Source: Calothrix sp. HK-06
Lineage (GTDB): Bacteria > Cyanobacteriota > Cyanobacteriia > Cyanobacteriales > Nostocaceae
DNA length: 60,810 bases
Reading direction: 5' to 3'
NCBI RefSeq assembly: GCF_001904745.1
Contig: NZ_MRCD01000053.1
Location: 1-60,810 of the forward strand
The translations under genes were made by a program, and so were the position numbers. Below the pieces are notes generated by a model, which saw only the letters and a program-made list of their open reading frames with translations, made no database searches and was not told the origin of the DNA. Below, one piece after another: positions 19,242 to 29,288 of this stretch; position 1 is the stretch's first letter, and every line of letters begins with the position of its first letter.

Positions 19242-21119
19242 TTAGCTTGCTAGTGCTTCTTGAATCGCTTTATTGTAAATAACGCGACCTGGTGTAGTAC
19301 GTACATACTGAGAGAGTACATTTCCATCAGCATCTTCACGAACACGGCGGAATTTGTACATTTTTGTAACAGTTCCGTCTGAGTTCTTGTTTTCTTCGAT
19401 AGGCACTGTATCTGCTTCGGGAGATTCTACTTCTCCATCGAATCTGACATATATATAAGCGTGGATATCGACTTGCGCTGACTCAAATGCCATGATTACG
19501 TCATCAAGTGAGGCAAAATATTTTCCTGCACCTAAAGTTGCACCAGGATTTTCTGCGGTTAAATAATATGCTCCCAAAACCATGTCTTGGCTAGGCGTAA
19601 TAATTGGTCTACCTGTAGCAGGTGACAAAATGTTATTTGAGGCTAGCATTAACAATCGCGCTTCTGCCTGCGATTCTAAGGAAAGTGGGACGTGTACCGC
19701 CATTTGGTCACCGTCAAAGTCAGCGTTAAATGCTGGACAGACGAGCGGGTGGAGTTGAATTGCCCGACCTTCTACTAATATTGGTTCAAAGGCTTGAATA
19801 CCCAAACGGTGTAACGTTGGCGCCCGGTTTAGCATGACTGGGTGTCCTTCGATAACTTCTTCGAGAACATCCCAAACTTGCGGGTCGTTACGTGAAATTA
19901 GTTTTTTAGCTGCTTTGATGTTATTAACCATACCGCTACGAATTAAGCGGTTAATAACAAACGGTTGGAACAATTCGATTGCCATTTCTCGTGGCAACCC
20001 ACATTGGTGGATATGTAATTTTGGTCCAACTACAATAACAGAACGACCTGAGTAGTCAACCCGTTTACCAAGTAAGTTTTGACGGAATCGTCCTTGTTTA
20101 CCTTCGATAATGTCAGATAATGACTTTAATGGACGATTATTGGCGCCGACTACGGTGCGTCCACGACGACCGTTATCAATGAGCGCGTCTACTGCTTCTT
20201 GTAACATCCGTTTTTCATTACGGACAATTATTTCTGGCGCCAAAATTTCTTGTAAACGTGCTAGTCGGTTGTTACGGTTAATTACGCGACGGTACAAATC
20301 GTTTAAGTCAGAAGTGGCAAATCGTCCACCGTCGAGTTGCACCATTGGGCGTAAATCTGGTGGAATTACGGGAATAACCGTCATTACCATCCACTCAGGT
20401 TTGCTTCCAGTCGCGATAAAGTTATCAATAACCCGCAGACGCTTAATTAATTTGGCTCGTTTTTGACCTTTGGCTGTGTTAATTTCTTCGCGAAGGTTTT
20501 CTGCTTCTTGTTCTAAGTTAATATCCGCAAGCAATCTTAATAAAGCTTCGGCGCCAATACCAACTTCAACACCAACAAGTTGAGAATCTTCGGCGTAGAT
20601 TTGGTCTTCAATTTCTAACCATTGGTCTTCTGAAAGTAACTGCTTGTAGGTTAAAGTTTCAGCGTTACCTTGATTTAATACAACGTAAGAGTTGAAATAT
20701 ACGATTTGTTCTACATCCCGCAACGGCATATCGAGCAGGATTGAGATGTAAGAAGGAATACCTTTTAGATACCAAACGTGAGCTACTGGTGCAGCCAACT
20801 TGATGTATCCCATCCGATGGCGCCGGACTCGCGACTCAGTAACTTCCACACCGCAACGTTCACAAACAATACCACGGTGACGGACGCGCTTGTATTTACC
20901 ACAGTGACATTCCCAATCCTTTGCTGGACCAAAGATGCGCTCACAAAAAAGCCCATCCATCTCTGGTTTCAAAGTTCTATAGTTGATCGTTTCCGGTTTG
21001 GTTACTTCTCCGACGACCTGACCGTTGGGTAACGTTCTTTCACCCCATACACGAATTCGTTCGGGTGAAGCCAAGCCGATTTTAACGTAATCGAACTGAT
21101 TGTTTTGACCTGGTCTCAT
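19242..21119 (-). CDS. rpoC1: RNA polymerase gamma subunit (beta' N-terminal half)
   Basis: The protein has 625 residues, as is normal for cyanobacterial RpoC1. The catalytic magnesium loop [12 protein letters not shown] is intact. The zinc ribbon (CHCG ... CERCG, residues about 71-90) and the clamp start '[20 protein letters not shown]' are present. It forms the active site together with RpoB and RpoC2. It lies 122 bases downstream of rpoB and 111 bases upstream of rpoC2. The spacer to rpoB holds a hairpin and the spacer to rpoC2 holds tandem repeats, so transcript processing between subunits is possible. Confidence 0.98.
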   Translation of the reverse strand: MRPGQNNQFDYVKIGLASPERIRVWGERTLPNGQVVGEVTKPETINYRTLKPEMDGLFCERIFGPAKDWECHCGKYKRVRHRGIVCERCGVEVTESRVRRHRMGYIKLAAPVAHVWYLKGIPSYISILLDMPLRDVEQIVYFNSYVVLNQGNAETLTYKQLLSEDQWLEIEDQIYAEDSQLVGVEVGIGAEALLRLLADINLEQEAENLREEINTAKGQKRAKLIKRLRVIDNFIATGSKPEWMVMTVIPVIPPDLRPMVQLDGGRFATSDLNDLYRRVINRNNRLARLQEILAPEIIVRNEKRMLQEAVDALIDNGRRGRTVVGANNRPLKSLSDIIEGKQGRFRQNLLGKRVDYSGRSVIVVGPKLHIHQCGLPREMAIELFQPFVINRLIRSGMVNNIKAAKKLISRNDPQVWDVLEEVIEGHPVMLNRAPTLHRLGIQAFEPILVEGRAIQLHPLVCPAFNADFDGDQMAVHVPLSLESQAEARLLMLASNNILSPATGRPIITPSQDMVLGAYYLTAENPGATLGAGKYFASLDDVIMAFESAQVDIHAYIYVRFDGEVESPEADTVPIEENKNSDGTVTKMYKFRRVREDADGNVLSQYVRTTPGRVIYNKAIQEALAS

Positions 21120-21206
21120 TTTAATCTCTTAAGACGGAATTAAACTTAACAAGTTGTTTAAACACACAGCTATTCACTGTGATGTGAGGAGTATTCAATT
21201 TTTAAA

Positions 21207-21235
21207 GTAGAGACACGGTTTAAGCGTGTCTCTAC
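21207..21235. repeat. Hairpin in the rpoB-rpoC1 spacer
   Basis: GTAGAGACACG (21207-21217) and CGTGTCTCTAC (21225-21235) form a perfect 11-base stem with a seven-base loop. It shares its outer GTAGAGAC/GTCTCTAC arms with the palindrome at 15003. No T-run follows on the operon strand, so a processing or stability role seems likelier than termination. Confidence 0.65.
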
Positions 21236-21241
21236 AACTAT

Positions 21242-24200
21242 TTACTCTTCTTCGTCTGCGTCGCGAGAAGATAGAGACTCATAGGTGGGTCGTGGTGGAG
21301 TACGACGATTACCAACATCTGCCATCAAATCGACTTCAACGTCGAGTGAGCTTCCATCGGTTTGGGTTTCCACTTTGTGAACTGCAATATCTAAGCCTAG
21401 TGATTGCAACTCGCGCATCAGTACCTTGAATGATTCAGGTGTACCAGGTCGAGGAATCGCTTTGCCTTTGACTATTGCGTTCAAAGCTTCGTTACGTCCT
21501 TGCATGTCGTCAGATTTGACGGTTAGCAATTCTTGCAGGGTATACGCGGCGCCGAATGCTTCAAGTGCCCATACTTCCATTTCTCCGAAACGCTGTCCAC
21601 CTTGTTGTGCTTTACCACCCAAGGGTTGTTGCGTAACAAGTGAGTAAGGACCTGTTGAGCGGGCGTGAATTTTATCGTCTACTAAGTGTACAAGCTTGAG
21701 CATATAGGCAACACCCACTGTTATTGGACGGTCAAATGGTTCGCCTGTACGACCGTCGTAAACCATGATTTTTCCTGGTTCATCCGGGTTGTATACCCAA
21801 TCTTTTCCTGTTTCGTCACGCGCTTCTTGTAATTTGCCGTGAACAATGGCTCGCGAAGATTCTTCTCCGTACATTTCATCAAATGGGGTAATTTTGAAGC
21901 GTACTCCTAAGTTGTGACCTGCCCAACCTAGTAAACACTCAAATACCTGTCCTACGTTCATCCGCGAAGGTACGCCTAAAGGATTTAGCACGATATCAAC
22001 TGTGCTGCCATCTGCCAAGTAGGGCATATCTTCTAGTGGACATATCTTGGAAATAATTCCTTTATTTCCGTGGCGCCCAGCCATTTTGTCGCCAACCTGA
22101 ATTTTACGTTTTTGTGCTACATACACACGTACTACCATGTTAGCACCTGGAGGCAATTCATCGCCTTGTTCGCGAGTGAACAGGCGGACATCAACGACCC
22201 GTCCTTTTTCTCCGTTTGGTACACGCAGCGAGTTATCACGCACATCACGAGCTTTTTCACCAAATATTGCTCGTAATAATTTTTCTTCAGGTGGCTGGTC
22301 AGATTCACCTTTGGGTGTTACCTTACCGACGAGAATATCTCCAGATTCTACCCAGGCGCCAATACGGATGATACCTTGTTCGTCGAGTTGACGTAATGCG
22401 TCTTCCCCAACGTTAGGAATTTCTCGTGTAATTTCTTCTGGACCTAGTTTGGTTTGGCGTGCCTCAATTTCATATTTTTCAATGTGAATTGAGGTGTATA
22501 TGTCGTCTTGTACTAATCGCTCGCTAATTAAAATCGCGTCTTCGTAGTTGTAACCTTCCCAAGGCATGTACGCAACGACAATATTTTGTCCTAGCGCTAA
22601 TTCCCCACCTTCGGTAGAAGAACCATCAGCTAGTACTTGCCCAGCTACTACTTTTTCACCCATCCGCACCAAGGGTTTCTGATTCAAACAGGTATCTTGG
22701 TTTGAACGTTGGTATTTAGAAAGGTAATATTTTATTTCTCTGGTATCTGATGCTTTTGTGGAAATCTCACCATCCGCGTTTTTGATTCGTGGGCGAACGC
22801 GAATCTCAGTAGCATCTACGTATGATACATCACCATCTGTTCGAGATACTATTACCATTCCAGAGTCACGGGCGCCTTGTGCTTCTAGACCAGTACCGAC
22901 TAATGGACGTTCTGGTTTTAACAGTGGCACCGCTTGACGTTGCATGTTGGAACCCATCAGCGCTCGGTTCGCGTCATCATGCTCCAAAAATGGAATCATA
23001 CTTGTAGCAACTGAGACTATCTGTACGGGTGAAACCGCTACACAGTCTACTTGTTCGGGAGTTGTGGTCGAAAATTCCTGACGATAACGGATAGGAACTT
23101 GTCCTTTTAAATAACCGTTTTCGTCGGTCATCGCGTCACCTGCTGCTACCCGCAAATCATCTTCTTCGTCTGCGGTCATGTAAACAACGGGCAAGTCTAA
23201 CCGAACTTTGGCGTTTTCAACTTGACGGTAAGGTGTTTCTAAGAAGCCATATTGATTGACGCGCGCGTGGGTTGCCAAAGAACCTATCAAACCCGCGTTA
23301 GGACCTTCTGGCGTTTCAATTGGGCAAATTCGTCCGTAGTGTGAGGGGTGAATATCTCGCACCGCAAAACCTGCACGCTCACGAGTTAAACCACCAGGAC
23401 CAAGGGCACTTAGGCGCCGTTTGTGAGTTAATTCTGCTAAAGGATTGGTTTGGTCCATGAACTGCGACAACTGCGAAGAACCAAAGAATTCTTTAATCGC
23501 AGCAACCAACGGTTTTGGGTTAACCAACGAAGCAGGAGTTAATACTTCTGCGTCCGATACAGTCATCCGTTCGCGAATTATTCTCTCTAAACGGTTGAGT
23601 CCTACTCGAACCTGGTTTTGTAATAATTCTCCTACGCTTCGGACTCGACGATTACCTAAATGGTCAATGTCGTCTGTGTTACCGATATCAAATTCAAGGT
23701 TGATCAGGTAATCGACTGCTGCTAATATGTCGGTAGGAGTCAAAACGCGCGTTGGTTCGGGAACCGAAAGACGCAGTTTCTTATTGAGCTTATATCTACC
23801 TACTCTTCCTAAGTCGTAGCGTTTAGGATCGAAGAACCGCGAGTCGAGCAGTTGTTGTCCTCCCAATACCGTTGGAGGTTCACCTGGTCTGAGTTTACGG
23901 TACAGTTCCATCAACGCTTCTTCTTCAGAAAACTGCCCTTCTTTTTCAATTGTTTTTTGAAAATACTCAGGGTGACGCAGAGCATCGAAAATTTCGTTGT
24001 CTGATAAGCCAAGCGCTTTCAAAAGCACTTGAGCGCTCAATTTACGAGTTTTATCGATACGTACCCATACCAAATCGTTACGGTCGGTTTCAAATTTCAG
24101 CCAAGCTCCTCGGTTTGGTATTAACGAAGCTGAATAAGTACGGCGCCCGTTTTTATCGATTTCTGACTTATAGTAAACGCCAGGAGAACGAACAATTTGG

Positions 24201-24574
24201 TTGACGATAACCCGTTCTGCACCATTGATAATAAACGTACCTCGGTCAGTCATCAAAGGCAAATCACCAATAAATACGTCTTGCTCTTTGATTTCCCCCG
24301 TTTCTTTATTAATTAAGCGAGTCGGTACGTACATTTGTACAGCGTAAGTACTATCACGTCTCTTCGCTTCCTCAACGCTGTACTTGGGTTCCTTCATTTT
24401 GTAGTTTTGACCCAAGAAGTGCAGTTCGAGCTTACCCGTATAATCAGTGATGGGACTAAAGGAATTTAATTCTTCTATTAACCCTTCTTCCAAAAACCAG
24501 CGAAAACTGGAACGCTGAATTGCGATTAAATCGGGTAATAGAAAGGCGGGTTCCATTATTGAGTCGTTAGTCAT
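21242..24574 (-). CDS. rpoB: RNA polymerase beta subunit
   Basis: The protein has 1110 residues, the usual cyanobacterial length. Signatures include the opening '[20 protein letters not shown]', the rifampicin-pocket region '[20 protein letters not shown]' and '[15 protein letters not shown]', the catalytic core '[15 protein letters not shown]', and '[12 protein letters not shown]'. It ends in an acidic tail. It is first of the three polymerase genes. About 750 bases separate it from tatD upstream, so it probably has its own promoter or a long leader, although the rpsT-tatD-rpoBC1C2 gene order is a conserved cyanobacterial arrangement. Confidence 0.98.
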   Translation of the reverse strand: MTNDSIMEPAFLLPDLIAIQRSSFRWFLEEGLIEELNSFSPITDYTGKLELHFLGQNYKMKEPKYSVEEAKRRDSTYAVQMYVPTRLINKETGEIKEQDVFIGDLPLMTDRGTFIINGAERVIVNQIVRSPGVYYKSEIDKNGRRTYSASLIPNRGAWLKFETDRNDLVWVRIDKTRKLSAQVLLKALGLSDNEIFDALRHPEYFQKTIEKEGQFSEEEALMELYRKLRPGEPPTVLGGQQLLDSRFFDPKRYDLGRVGRYKLNKKLRLSVPEPTRVLTPTDILAAVDYLINLEFDIGNTDDIDHLGNRRVRSVGELLQNQVRVGLNRLERIIRERMTVSDAEVLTPASLVNPKPLVAAIKEFFGSSQLSQFMDQTNPLAELTHKRRLSALGPGGLTRERAGFAVRDIHPSHYGRICPIETPEGPNAGLIGSLATHARVNQYGFLETPYRQVENAKVRLDLPVVYMTADEEDDLRVAAGDAMTDENGYLKGQVPIRYRQEFSTTTPEQVDCVAVSPVQIVSVATSMIPFLEHDDANRALMGSNMQRQAVPLLKPERPLVGTGLEAQGARDSGMVIVSRTDGDVSYVDATEIRVRPRIKNADGEISTKASDTREIKYYLSKYQRSNQDTCLNQKPLVRMGEKVVAGQVLADGSSTEGGELALGQNIVVAYMPWEGYNYEDAILISERLVQDDIYTSIHIEKYEIEARQTKLGPEEITREIPNVGEDALRQLDEQGIIRIGAWVESGDILVGKVTPKGESDQPPEEKLLRAIFGEKARDVRDNSLRVPNGEKGRVVDVRLFTREQGDELPPGANMVVRVYVAQKRKIQVGDKMAGRHGNKGIISKICPLEDMPYLADGSTVDIVLNPLGVPSRMNVGQVFECLLGWAGHNLGVRFKITPFDEMYGEESSRAIVHGKLQEARDETGKDWVYNPDEPGKIMVYDGRTGEPFDRPITVGVAYMLKLVHLVDDKIHARSTGPYSLVTQQPLGGKAQQGGQRFGEMEVWALEAFGAAYTLQELLTVKSDDMQGRNEALNAIVKGKAIPRPGTPESFKVLMRELQSLGLDIAVHKVETQTDGSSLDVEVDLMADVGNRRTPPRPTYESLSSRDADEEE

Positions 24575-25321
24575 GCCTCTACCTTTATCATCAATATGAT
24601 TAAACTGAAGAATTAATACAACAAAAGCGAACTGTATACCAGCATTTACAAGTTTGCCACGCTGCTAAAATAGCTCCACTAAATTTATGAAGCGATTGTC
24701 TAATTTGTTCATGGTAATTTTAGCAAGGGTAATTACCCTTACCTTCTGGTATATTTGCCAAGAATTCGCTATTAGCGCAATTACTTTAAGATGAAAGCGC
24801 TGATTGTGTATTTTTACTTTGCTCACTTCCCCTCCAAAAGCGCGGTCTTAGTGATAGTAGGCACTATCGAACCAAGTTGGTAATGTTTAATTGGCTGGAT
24901 AGGCGCCGTGTCTGCTACAACTGTCTAAATATTTATGACTTGTAGGAAATAAGATTTTTATATAGTTAGCTTATCGTACTGTGTAAAGTTGACAATTTCT
25001 AATTAAGACGCGGGACTACCTTGGGTAAGCAGAGAATAGTCTGTATAGACTAATATCCTTTGTGCTGGCGCGAAGGTGCTGCGGGTTTAAGTGAGCGCAT
25101 AATGCTTGTACAAACAACTAAAAAACAAATTGGTTTGGCGGTATACTGTCCATTAGTAAAGTTTGTAAATATTTGTGTAGACAGGCAGTATACAGGCTTA
25201 ATTTGCCATACTTACCATTATGACGCAAGCCAGCAGTTTTTGGAGGAAATAATTTTAGCACACTTTGTCCCCCATCTTAATTACTTGTGAAGTCAGACTA
25301 ATTATATAGTATAAATTGACT
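24575..25321. other. Gap upstream of rpoB
   Basis: This 747-base stretch separates tatD and rpoB, which lie on the same strand. I see no supported gene. A small hairpin GATAGT-AGGC-ACTATC lies at 24853-24868 and another, AGTCT-GTAT-AGACT, near 25037-25050. One GGCGCC motif is near 24902. It probably contains the rpoB promoter and a leader. Confidence 0.5.
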
Positions 25322-26107
25322 TTATAGTGCTAATCCAAAAAGTTGACAAGCATTTTGGGTGGTCTGAGCCGCTATTGTTTCAAGTGGTTCACCTCGCAGT
25401 GTGGCAACATGTTCAGCTACATAGCGGACATATGACGGTTCATTTCGTCTTGTTCCACGTTTCGGATGTGGCGCCAAGAAGGGACAGTCTGTCTCAATTA
25501 AAAGTCTTTCTGGACTAACAATTTTGCAGCTGGCTTGAATTTCTTTGGCATTTTTGAACGTGACGGTACCACTAAAACTAATGTAAAACCCCAAATCCAT
25601 AAACAATTGAGTTTCTTCGGGTGTTCCACCCCAGCAATGCATTACACCTCGCAGTCGCTCACCCTTAAGATTTTTCCAACGTTGAAGAACTTCTTTGAGT
25701 TGTAAAGCCGCATCACGACAGTGAATGATTACTGGTTTATTTAAATCAGTTGCGATTTCTAACTGCGCTTCAAACACGAGTAATTGTTGCTCGTAGTTAT
25801 CTGCTTTGTAAAAATCTAGTCCCATTTCACCAATTGCCACAACTCTCGAATCTGACGACGCTAAGGAACTTATTACGGACTGAGTTTCCATCGTCCATTT
25901 AGAAGCATCAAGAGGATGTAAACCGACTGCAAAGCTCAGTTCAGGCACGCGCGCTGCAATGGCTTGAATACTAGAAAACTCTGATGGCTCGACGCATGAG
26001 TGTACTAAATGTACGACACCTGCTTCTTGCCATCGTGAGCGTACAGAAGCAAAATCTTCTTGGAAAACCTCAAAATTGAGGTGTACATGGGTATCAATCA
26101 GTTGCAT
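25322..26107 (-). CDS. TatD-family metal-dependent hydrolase
   Basis: The protein has 261 residues and is the usual length. The TatD pattern is complete: metal ligands in IDTHVHLNF, the glutamate in IGEMGLDF, the histidine in VIIHCRDA, the histidine in GVMHCWGG, and the aspartate in [17 protein letters not shown]. Members are DNases with roles in DNA repair or turnover. The gene lies 79 bases downstream of rpsT on the same strand, the order found in other cyanobacteria before rpoB. Confidence 0.94.
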   Translation of the reverse strand: MQLIDTHVHLNFEVFQEDFASVRSRWQEAGVVHLVHSCVEPSEFSSIQAIAARVPELSFAVGLHPLDASKWTMETQSVISSLASSDSRVVAIGEMGLDFYKADNYEQQLLVFEAQLEIATDLNKPVIIHCRDAALQLKEVLQRWKNLKGERLRGVMHCWGGTPEETQLFMDLGFYISFSGTVTFKNAKEIQASCKIVSPERLLIETDCPFLAPHPKRGTRRNEPSYVRYVAEHVATLRGEPLETIAAQTTQNACQLFGLAL

Positions 26108-26186
26108 TTTTAACGTTCATGAATTACCTGGCTCCTCAATTAGCTTCCTATCTTAACGGCGCCCTGAATATAAAGTTATGCGCTAC

Positions 26187-26486
26187 TTAAGCGGTTGCTA
26201 CTTGGGTTACGGACTTAAGACGCTTTGCAAGTCGAGACTTTTTCCGGGCGCCGTTATTTGAGTGAAGTACACCGCGTTTAACCGATTTATCGATTTTGCT
26301 ATAAGCCTCAGACATACGAGCCATTACTTCTGTTTTTGACTCTTCAGTGGGGCTTGCGGCATAAGCATCTAAAGCCACGAAGTACTTTTTCATCAGGGTT
26401 TTAACCGCCGACTTATACGACTTATTACGCATCCGGTTGCGTTCTGCGATTTTGGCACGTTTGAGAGCTGACTTATTATTCGCCAC
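26187..26486 (-). CDS. rpsT: 30S ribosomal protein S20
   Basis: The protein has 99 residues, highly basic and helical, with the family opening '[20 protein letters not shown]' and the conserved '[19 protein letters not shown]' near the end. It binds 16S rRNA in the small subunit. It leads the tatD-rpoB cluster. The 840 bases upstream are AT-rich and carry no gene, so the promoter is there. Confidence 0.97.
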   Translation of the reverse strand: MANNKSALKRAKIAERNRMRNKSYKSAVKTLMKKYFVALDAYAASPTEESKTEVMARMSEAYSKIDKSVKRGVLHSNNGARKKSRLAKRLKSVTQVATA

Positions 26487-27325
26487 TGGTAAGTTCCAAA
26501 AAATTAATATCTATAAGATGTACACACACTACTAGATTTACTAATATAGCATTCTTCTTGACAATGTAAAGATTTCAAGAAAAATTTTTTCTCGACCAAT
26601 ACTTGCTTGACTTGTCTTCAATATTACTATATAGTCATCTAGTTTATTTAGCCACTTCAACAAAATTAAATTATCTATATTTTTTTATGATTATAACTAT
26701 TTAATATTCTTTTGGTTTTGTCATCAGTACAAAGCTACCGAGTGGCGAATCTATGTAATAACAGATACATAATTGTTAAAAGCCTAAATTAATGGAAAAT
26801 TAACAATATCGAGAGTAATAATACGCAAATTTAGAATCTATTCGTTTAGAATTATAGCGATTTGTGTAATTTTATAAAAATAAATATACTATTAATCAAC
26901 CATAGAATTACTTATATTTATTATTTGGTTTTGTACTAATTTAAGTCTCAAATCATTATAAATCATCAAACTTGGAATATTTTGAATATTGTTTAGCCAG
27001 ATAAATGTTTTAACTATAACTATCAAGGTTGCGGAAATACCGTAATAGTACATAAAGGCTGCCCACAGTATAAACGCACAATTGATACATTATCTATAAA
27101 TTAAAATTTATCAAAAATTTAATTAAGATACACGTCCCTTCATGAGCAATATATTGAAAATGTTAGATAAACAGACTAAATTGGATACTAAAGCAGTAAT
27201 CTTATACACTTAGTGCGCGGTAAAAATTTGATATAGTCTTATATATTTTTTACAGGGTGATTGCTGTTACTGCCCTAGCGCAGATGTATATTAACTTTGA
27301 CAAGTAATTGAAGCATAAATAAGAC
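26487..27325. other. AT-rich divergent promoter region
   Basis: No gene is supported in these 839 bases. They separate the divergently transcribed rpsT and the 292-residue membrane protein and must hold both promoters. No GGCGCC occurs here, in contrast to the coding parts of the window. Confidence 0.5.
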
Positions 27326-28204
27326 ATGAGCCTCTCAGCATTAGGAAAATTTATTTTACCACCAGTCATTGCCGCAGCAGGGGTATTTTCTGCAATGAAC
27401 CTGCCTCTAGCTATGATGGGTGACAAGCCAGTTGGCATTAGATACGAAGAGGAACCTGTTTTTGATGGCAGAATCAGAGATATTGCTCCTCCATATGTAG
27501 TATTTGTAACGGCTTTAAGTTTTGGAGTTGGGATTGGGGTTGCTGCAATAGGTGGGTGGCGAAGTTCTGCTCGTAAATCATCACAGTTTCAACATCAGTT
27601 GACTACCCTAGAAGACGATTTACAACAGAAAGATAAACTACTCAAAGAATTGAAGCTTTCAGAGTCAAGGTTACAAGTATCTGGACTGGCTAGCTTTTTA
27701 GATGATGAAGTGCCTTTCGACCAACCTGCACTTAAGGCTTTACCCGGAGTTGTGACTCAACCTGTTGTACAAGAGCCAGTAGTTGCACAAACTCCAGCCC
27801 AAAAGTATCAGCAATACTCTCCAAGTCCCGTGCCAACTATGGCGCCAAAACCAATGGCAGCTCCAAAAGTAACAACTGCTGTAATACCTTCTCAACCCAC
27901 AACTGTTACAAGCGTGGCATCATCGTTTGCGTCTGCGGCATCGGCTCAAGCTTTCTTAAATTACGATAAGTCAAATCAAGTTGCGGATAAAGCAGTTGTA
28001 AATAGTACCCAGATTCAACCCGTAACTTCTGATGGAAGCTTTGAAGCTATACAGCAACAGCTTCGAGAAATGATGGAGCAGATGCGAGCTATGCAGAACA
28101 GTATGCAGCAAACACCCCAAGCGGCAAGCGTTCAAACAAGTCCACCCAGTAAATTTCAAGTTTATTACGAGGTGCCAAATTCAAGCGAGACACGGTTTCA
28201 ATAA
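27326..28204 (+). CDS. Uncharacterised two-helix membrane protein with coiled coils
   Basis: I do not recognise a functional family. The protein has 292 residues. Two membrane segments lie near residues 8-30 ('FILPPVIAAAGVFSAMNLPL') and 54-75 ('VVFVTALSFGVGIGVAAIGGW'). A short coiled coil follows (residues 85-115, 'LEDDLQQKDKLLKELKLSES'), then a Pro/Val/Gln-rich disordered linker and a second helical, Met/Gln-rich stretch ('IQQQLREMMEQMRAMQNSMQ'). Topology suggests a small loop between the helices and a long cytoplasmic tail. It ends at a good terminator shared with the convergent lipoprotein-like gene. It could be a scaffold, but nothing here shows a partner. Confidence 0.7.
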   Translation: MSLSALGKFILPPVIAAAGVFSAMNLPLAMMGDKPVGIRYEEEPVFDGRIRDIAPPYVVFVTALSFGVGIGVAAIGGWRSSARKSSQFQHQLTTLEDDLQQKDKLLKELKLSESRLQVSGLASFLDDEVPFDQPALKALPGVVTQPVVQEPVVAQTPAQKYQQYSPSPVPTMAPKPMAAPKVTTAVIPSQPTTVTSVASSFASAASAQAFLNYDKSNQVADKAVVNSTQIQPVTSDGSFEAIQQQLREMMEQMRAMQNSMQQTPQAASVQTSPPSKFQVYYEVPNSSETRFQ

Positions 28205-28227
28205 ATTTAATAAAAAGGTTATTAAAT

Positions 28228-28260
28228 TTGGGCAAGTTGTTTACCAACTCGCCCAATGTT
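28228..28260. terminator. Bidirectional terminator
   Basis: GGGCAAGTTG and CAACTCGCCC form a ten-base stem with one A/C mismatch, followed on the plus strand by a T-rich run. It lies between two convergent genes. Confidence 0.75.
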
Positions 28261-28283
28261 TTTTCATGGATGCTTATTGTTGG

Positions 28284-29069
28284 TTAACGTAAAAATTCTC
28301 TTGCTGAGAGCGGGGCAGTAGTTTGCCTGGATTTGCCTATCTGAGGTGGAGTGAATGTAGAAGCAATAGCTTCAGGTTGAATAATATATCTATTTCCCCA
28401 ACCATCATTAATGTCTTCTGCGAGTTGCTGTGGTGGCACAGTTTTGAGTGCGGGTAATGGAATTTCTTGAGATAAGCTGGCTTGAACATATCTATCTCCT
28501 TGATTGGTAAAGCGCAATGACTTACCTTCAAGCAACTGAACTTGTGGTGCTGACTCTACTGATGTTTGATTTTCTTGGTTTTGAATTCTTGGAGTTTGAC
28601 TTTGTGGGTCAAAGGTAGCTGTGAACGTTACATCGCTTTGTGGAGTTTGTTTTGAGCTAAGTTGATTCTTCTGCCAAATCTCCTTGTAGCTGCCGTCTGG
28701 TGCGACTTGCCAAATATTTAAATTTGCTTCCCATTTGCCCTGTTTTACTTCCACTATTTTGCGGTCAAGGATGGAACGGTCGGCATCCAAATCTGCACCT
28801 ACAGTTTGTGGTTCGCTGGAACTAAGGTAACGAACCGCAGTAATTGCAACTTGACTCGATTCAGGTAAGTTTGTTTCACCTGTAATTGTATATACACCGT
28901 TACCGCCTGCTGCTTGTACGTTTTTTATTTCTAATTTAACTTCGTCTTGTGCTTTTTGTGTACATCCGTAGTTTGTAGCAACTAATACCAATGAAGTTAG
29001 TGTTAGTAGAGCTTTGGTAGTGTATTTTCGGAAACGATAGCGATTGAGAGCTAAATAAGGATTGTACAT
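28284..29069 (-). CDS. Predicted lipoprotein or anchored periplasmic protein
   Basis: The function is not recognised. The frame is open to TTG 29135, with ATGs at 29099 and 29069. I choose 29069 because it gives a normal signal-sequence n-region (basic, then ALLTLTSLVLVATNYGC). The Cys after NYG could be a lipidation site, though the box is not ideal. The mature part has a beta-sandwich-like start ('VYTITGETNLPESSQVAI'), as in proteins of the FixH/transport-accessory kind, and a long polar tail. It is divergent from the cellulose operon, and its promoter shares the 29070-29288 region with that operon. A link to cellulose synthesis is possible from position only. Confidence 0.7.
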   Translation of the reverse strand: MYNPYLALNRYRFRKYTTKALLTLTSLVLVATNYGCTQKAQDEVKLEIKNVQAAGGNGVYTITGETNLPESSQVAITAVRYLSSSEPQTVGADLDADRSILDRKIVEVKQGKWEANLNIWQVAPDGSYKEIWQKNQLSSKQTPQSDVTFTATFDPQSQTPRIQNQENQTSVESAPQVQLLEGKSLRFTNQGDRYVQASLSQEIPLPALKTVPPQQLAEDINDGWGNRYIIQPEAIASTFTPPQIGKSRQTTAPLSAREFLR

Positions 29070-29288
29070 AGAATATTTACTTAGATGGTGCAATCTCATG
29101 GATGTATTGGCTTTATTTTGCCCGATTTTTGTCAAAAAAGTGGTATTAAATAAAAAGATTTATGTGTTCTTGATGTAGTTGATTATCCTCGACAAAATAT
29201 GTACACTGTCCTCGAATATACTCGGATTATTTGCTAAAGTGGCGACATCTACCAACCACAAAATTTACAAATCATAAAAATAGGCGAC

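Noticed and set aside
23330-23350. GTGAGGGGTGAA inside rpoB as a HetR half-site
   Set aside because: Only one arm is present and it lies in a conserved coding region.
15100-24200. Many open frames on the plus strand across the polymerase genes
   Set aside because: They are antisense shadows of rpoC2, rpoC1 and rpoB, caused by codon bias.
25060-25290. 76-codon frame upstream of rpoB
   Set aside because: No ribosome site, no homology I recognise, and it lies in a probable leader region.
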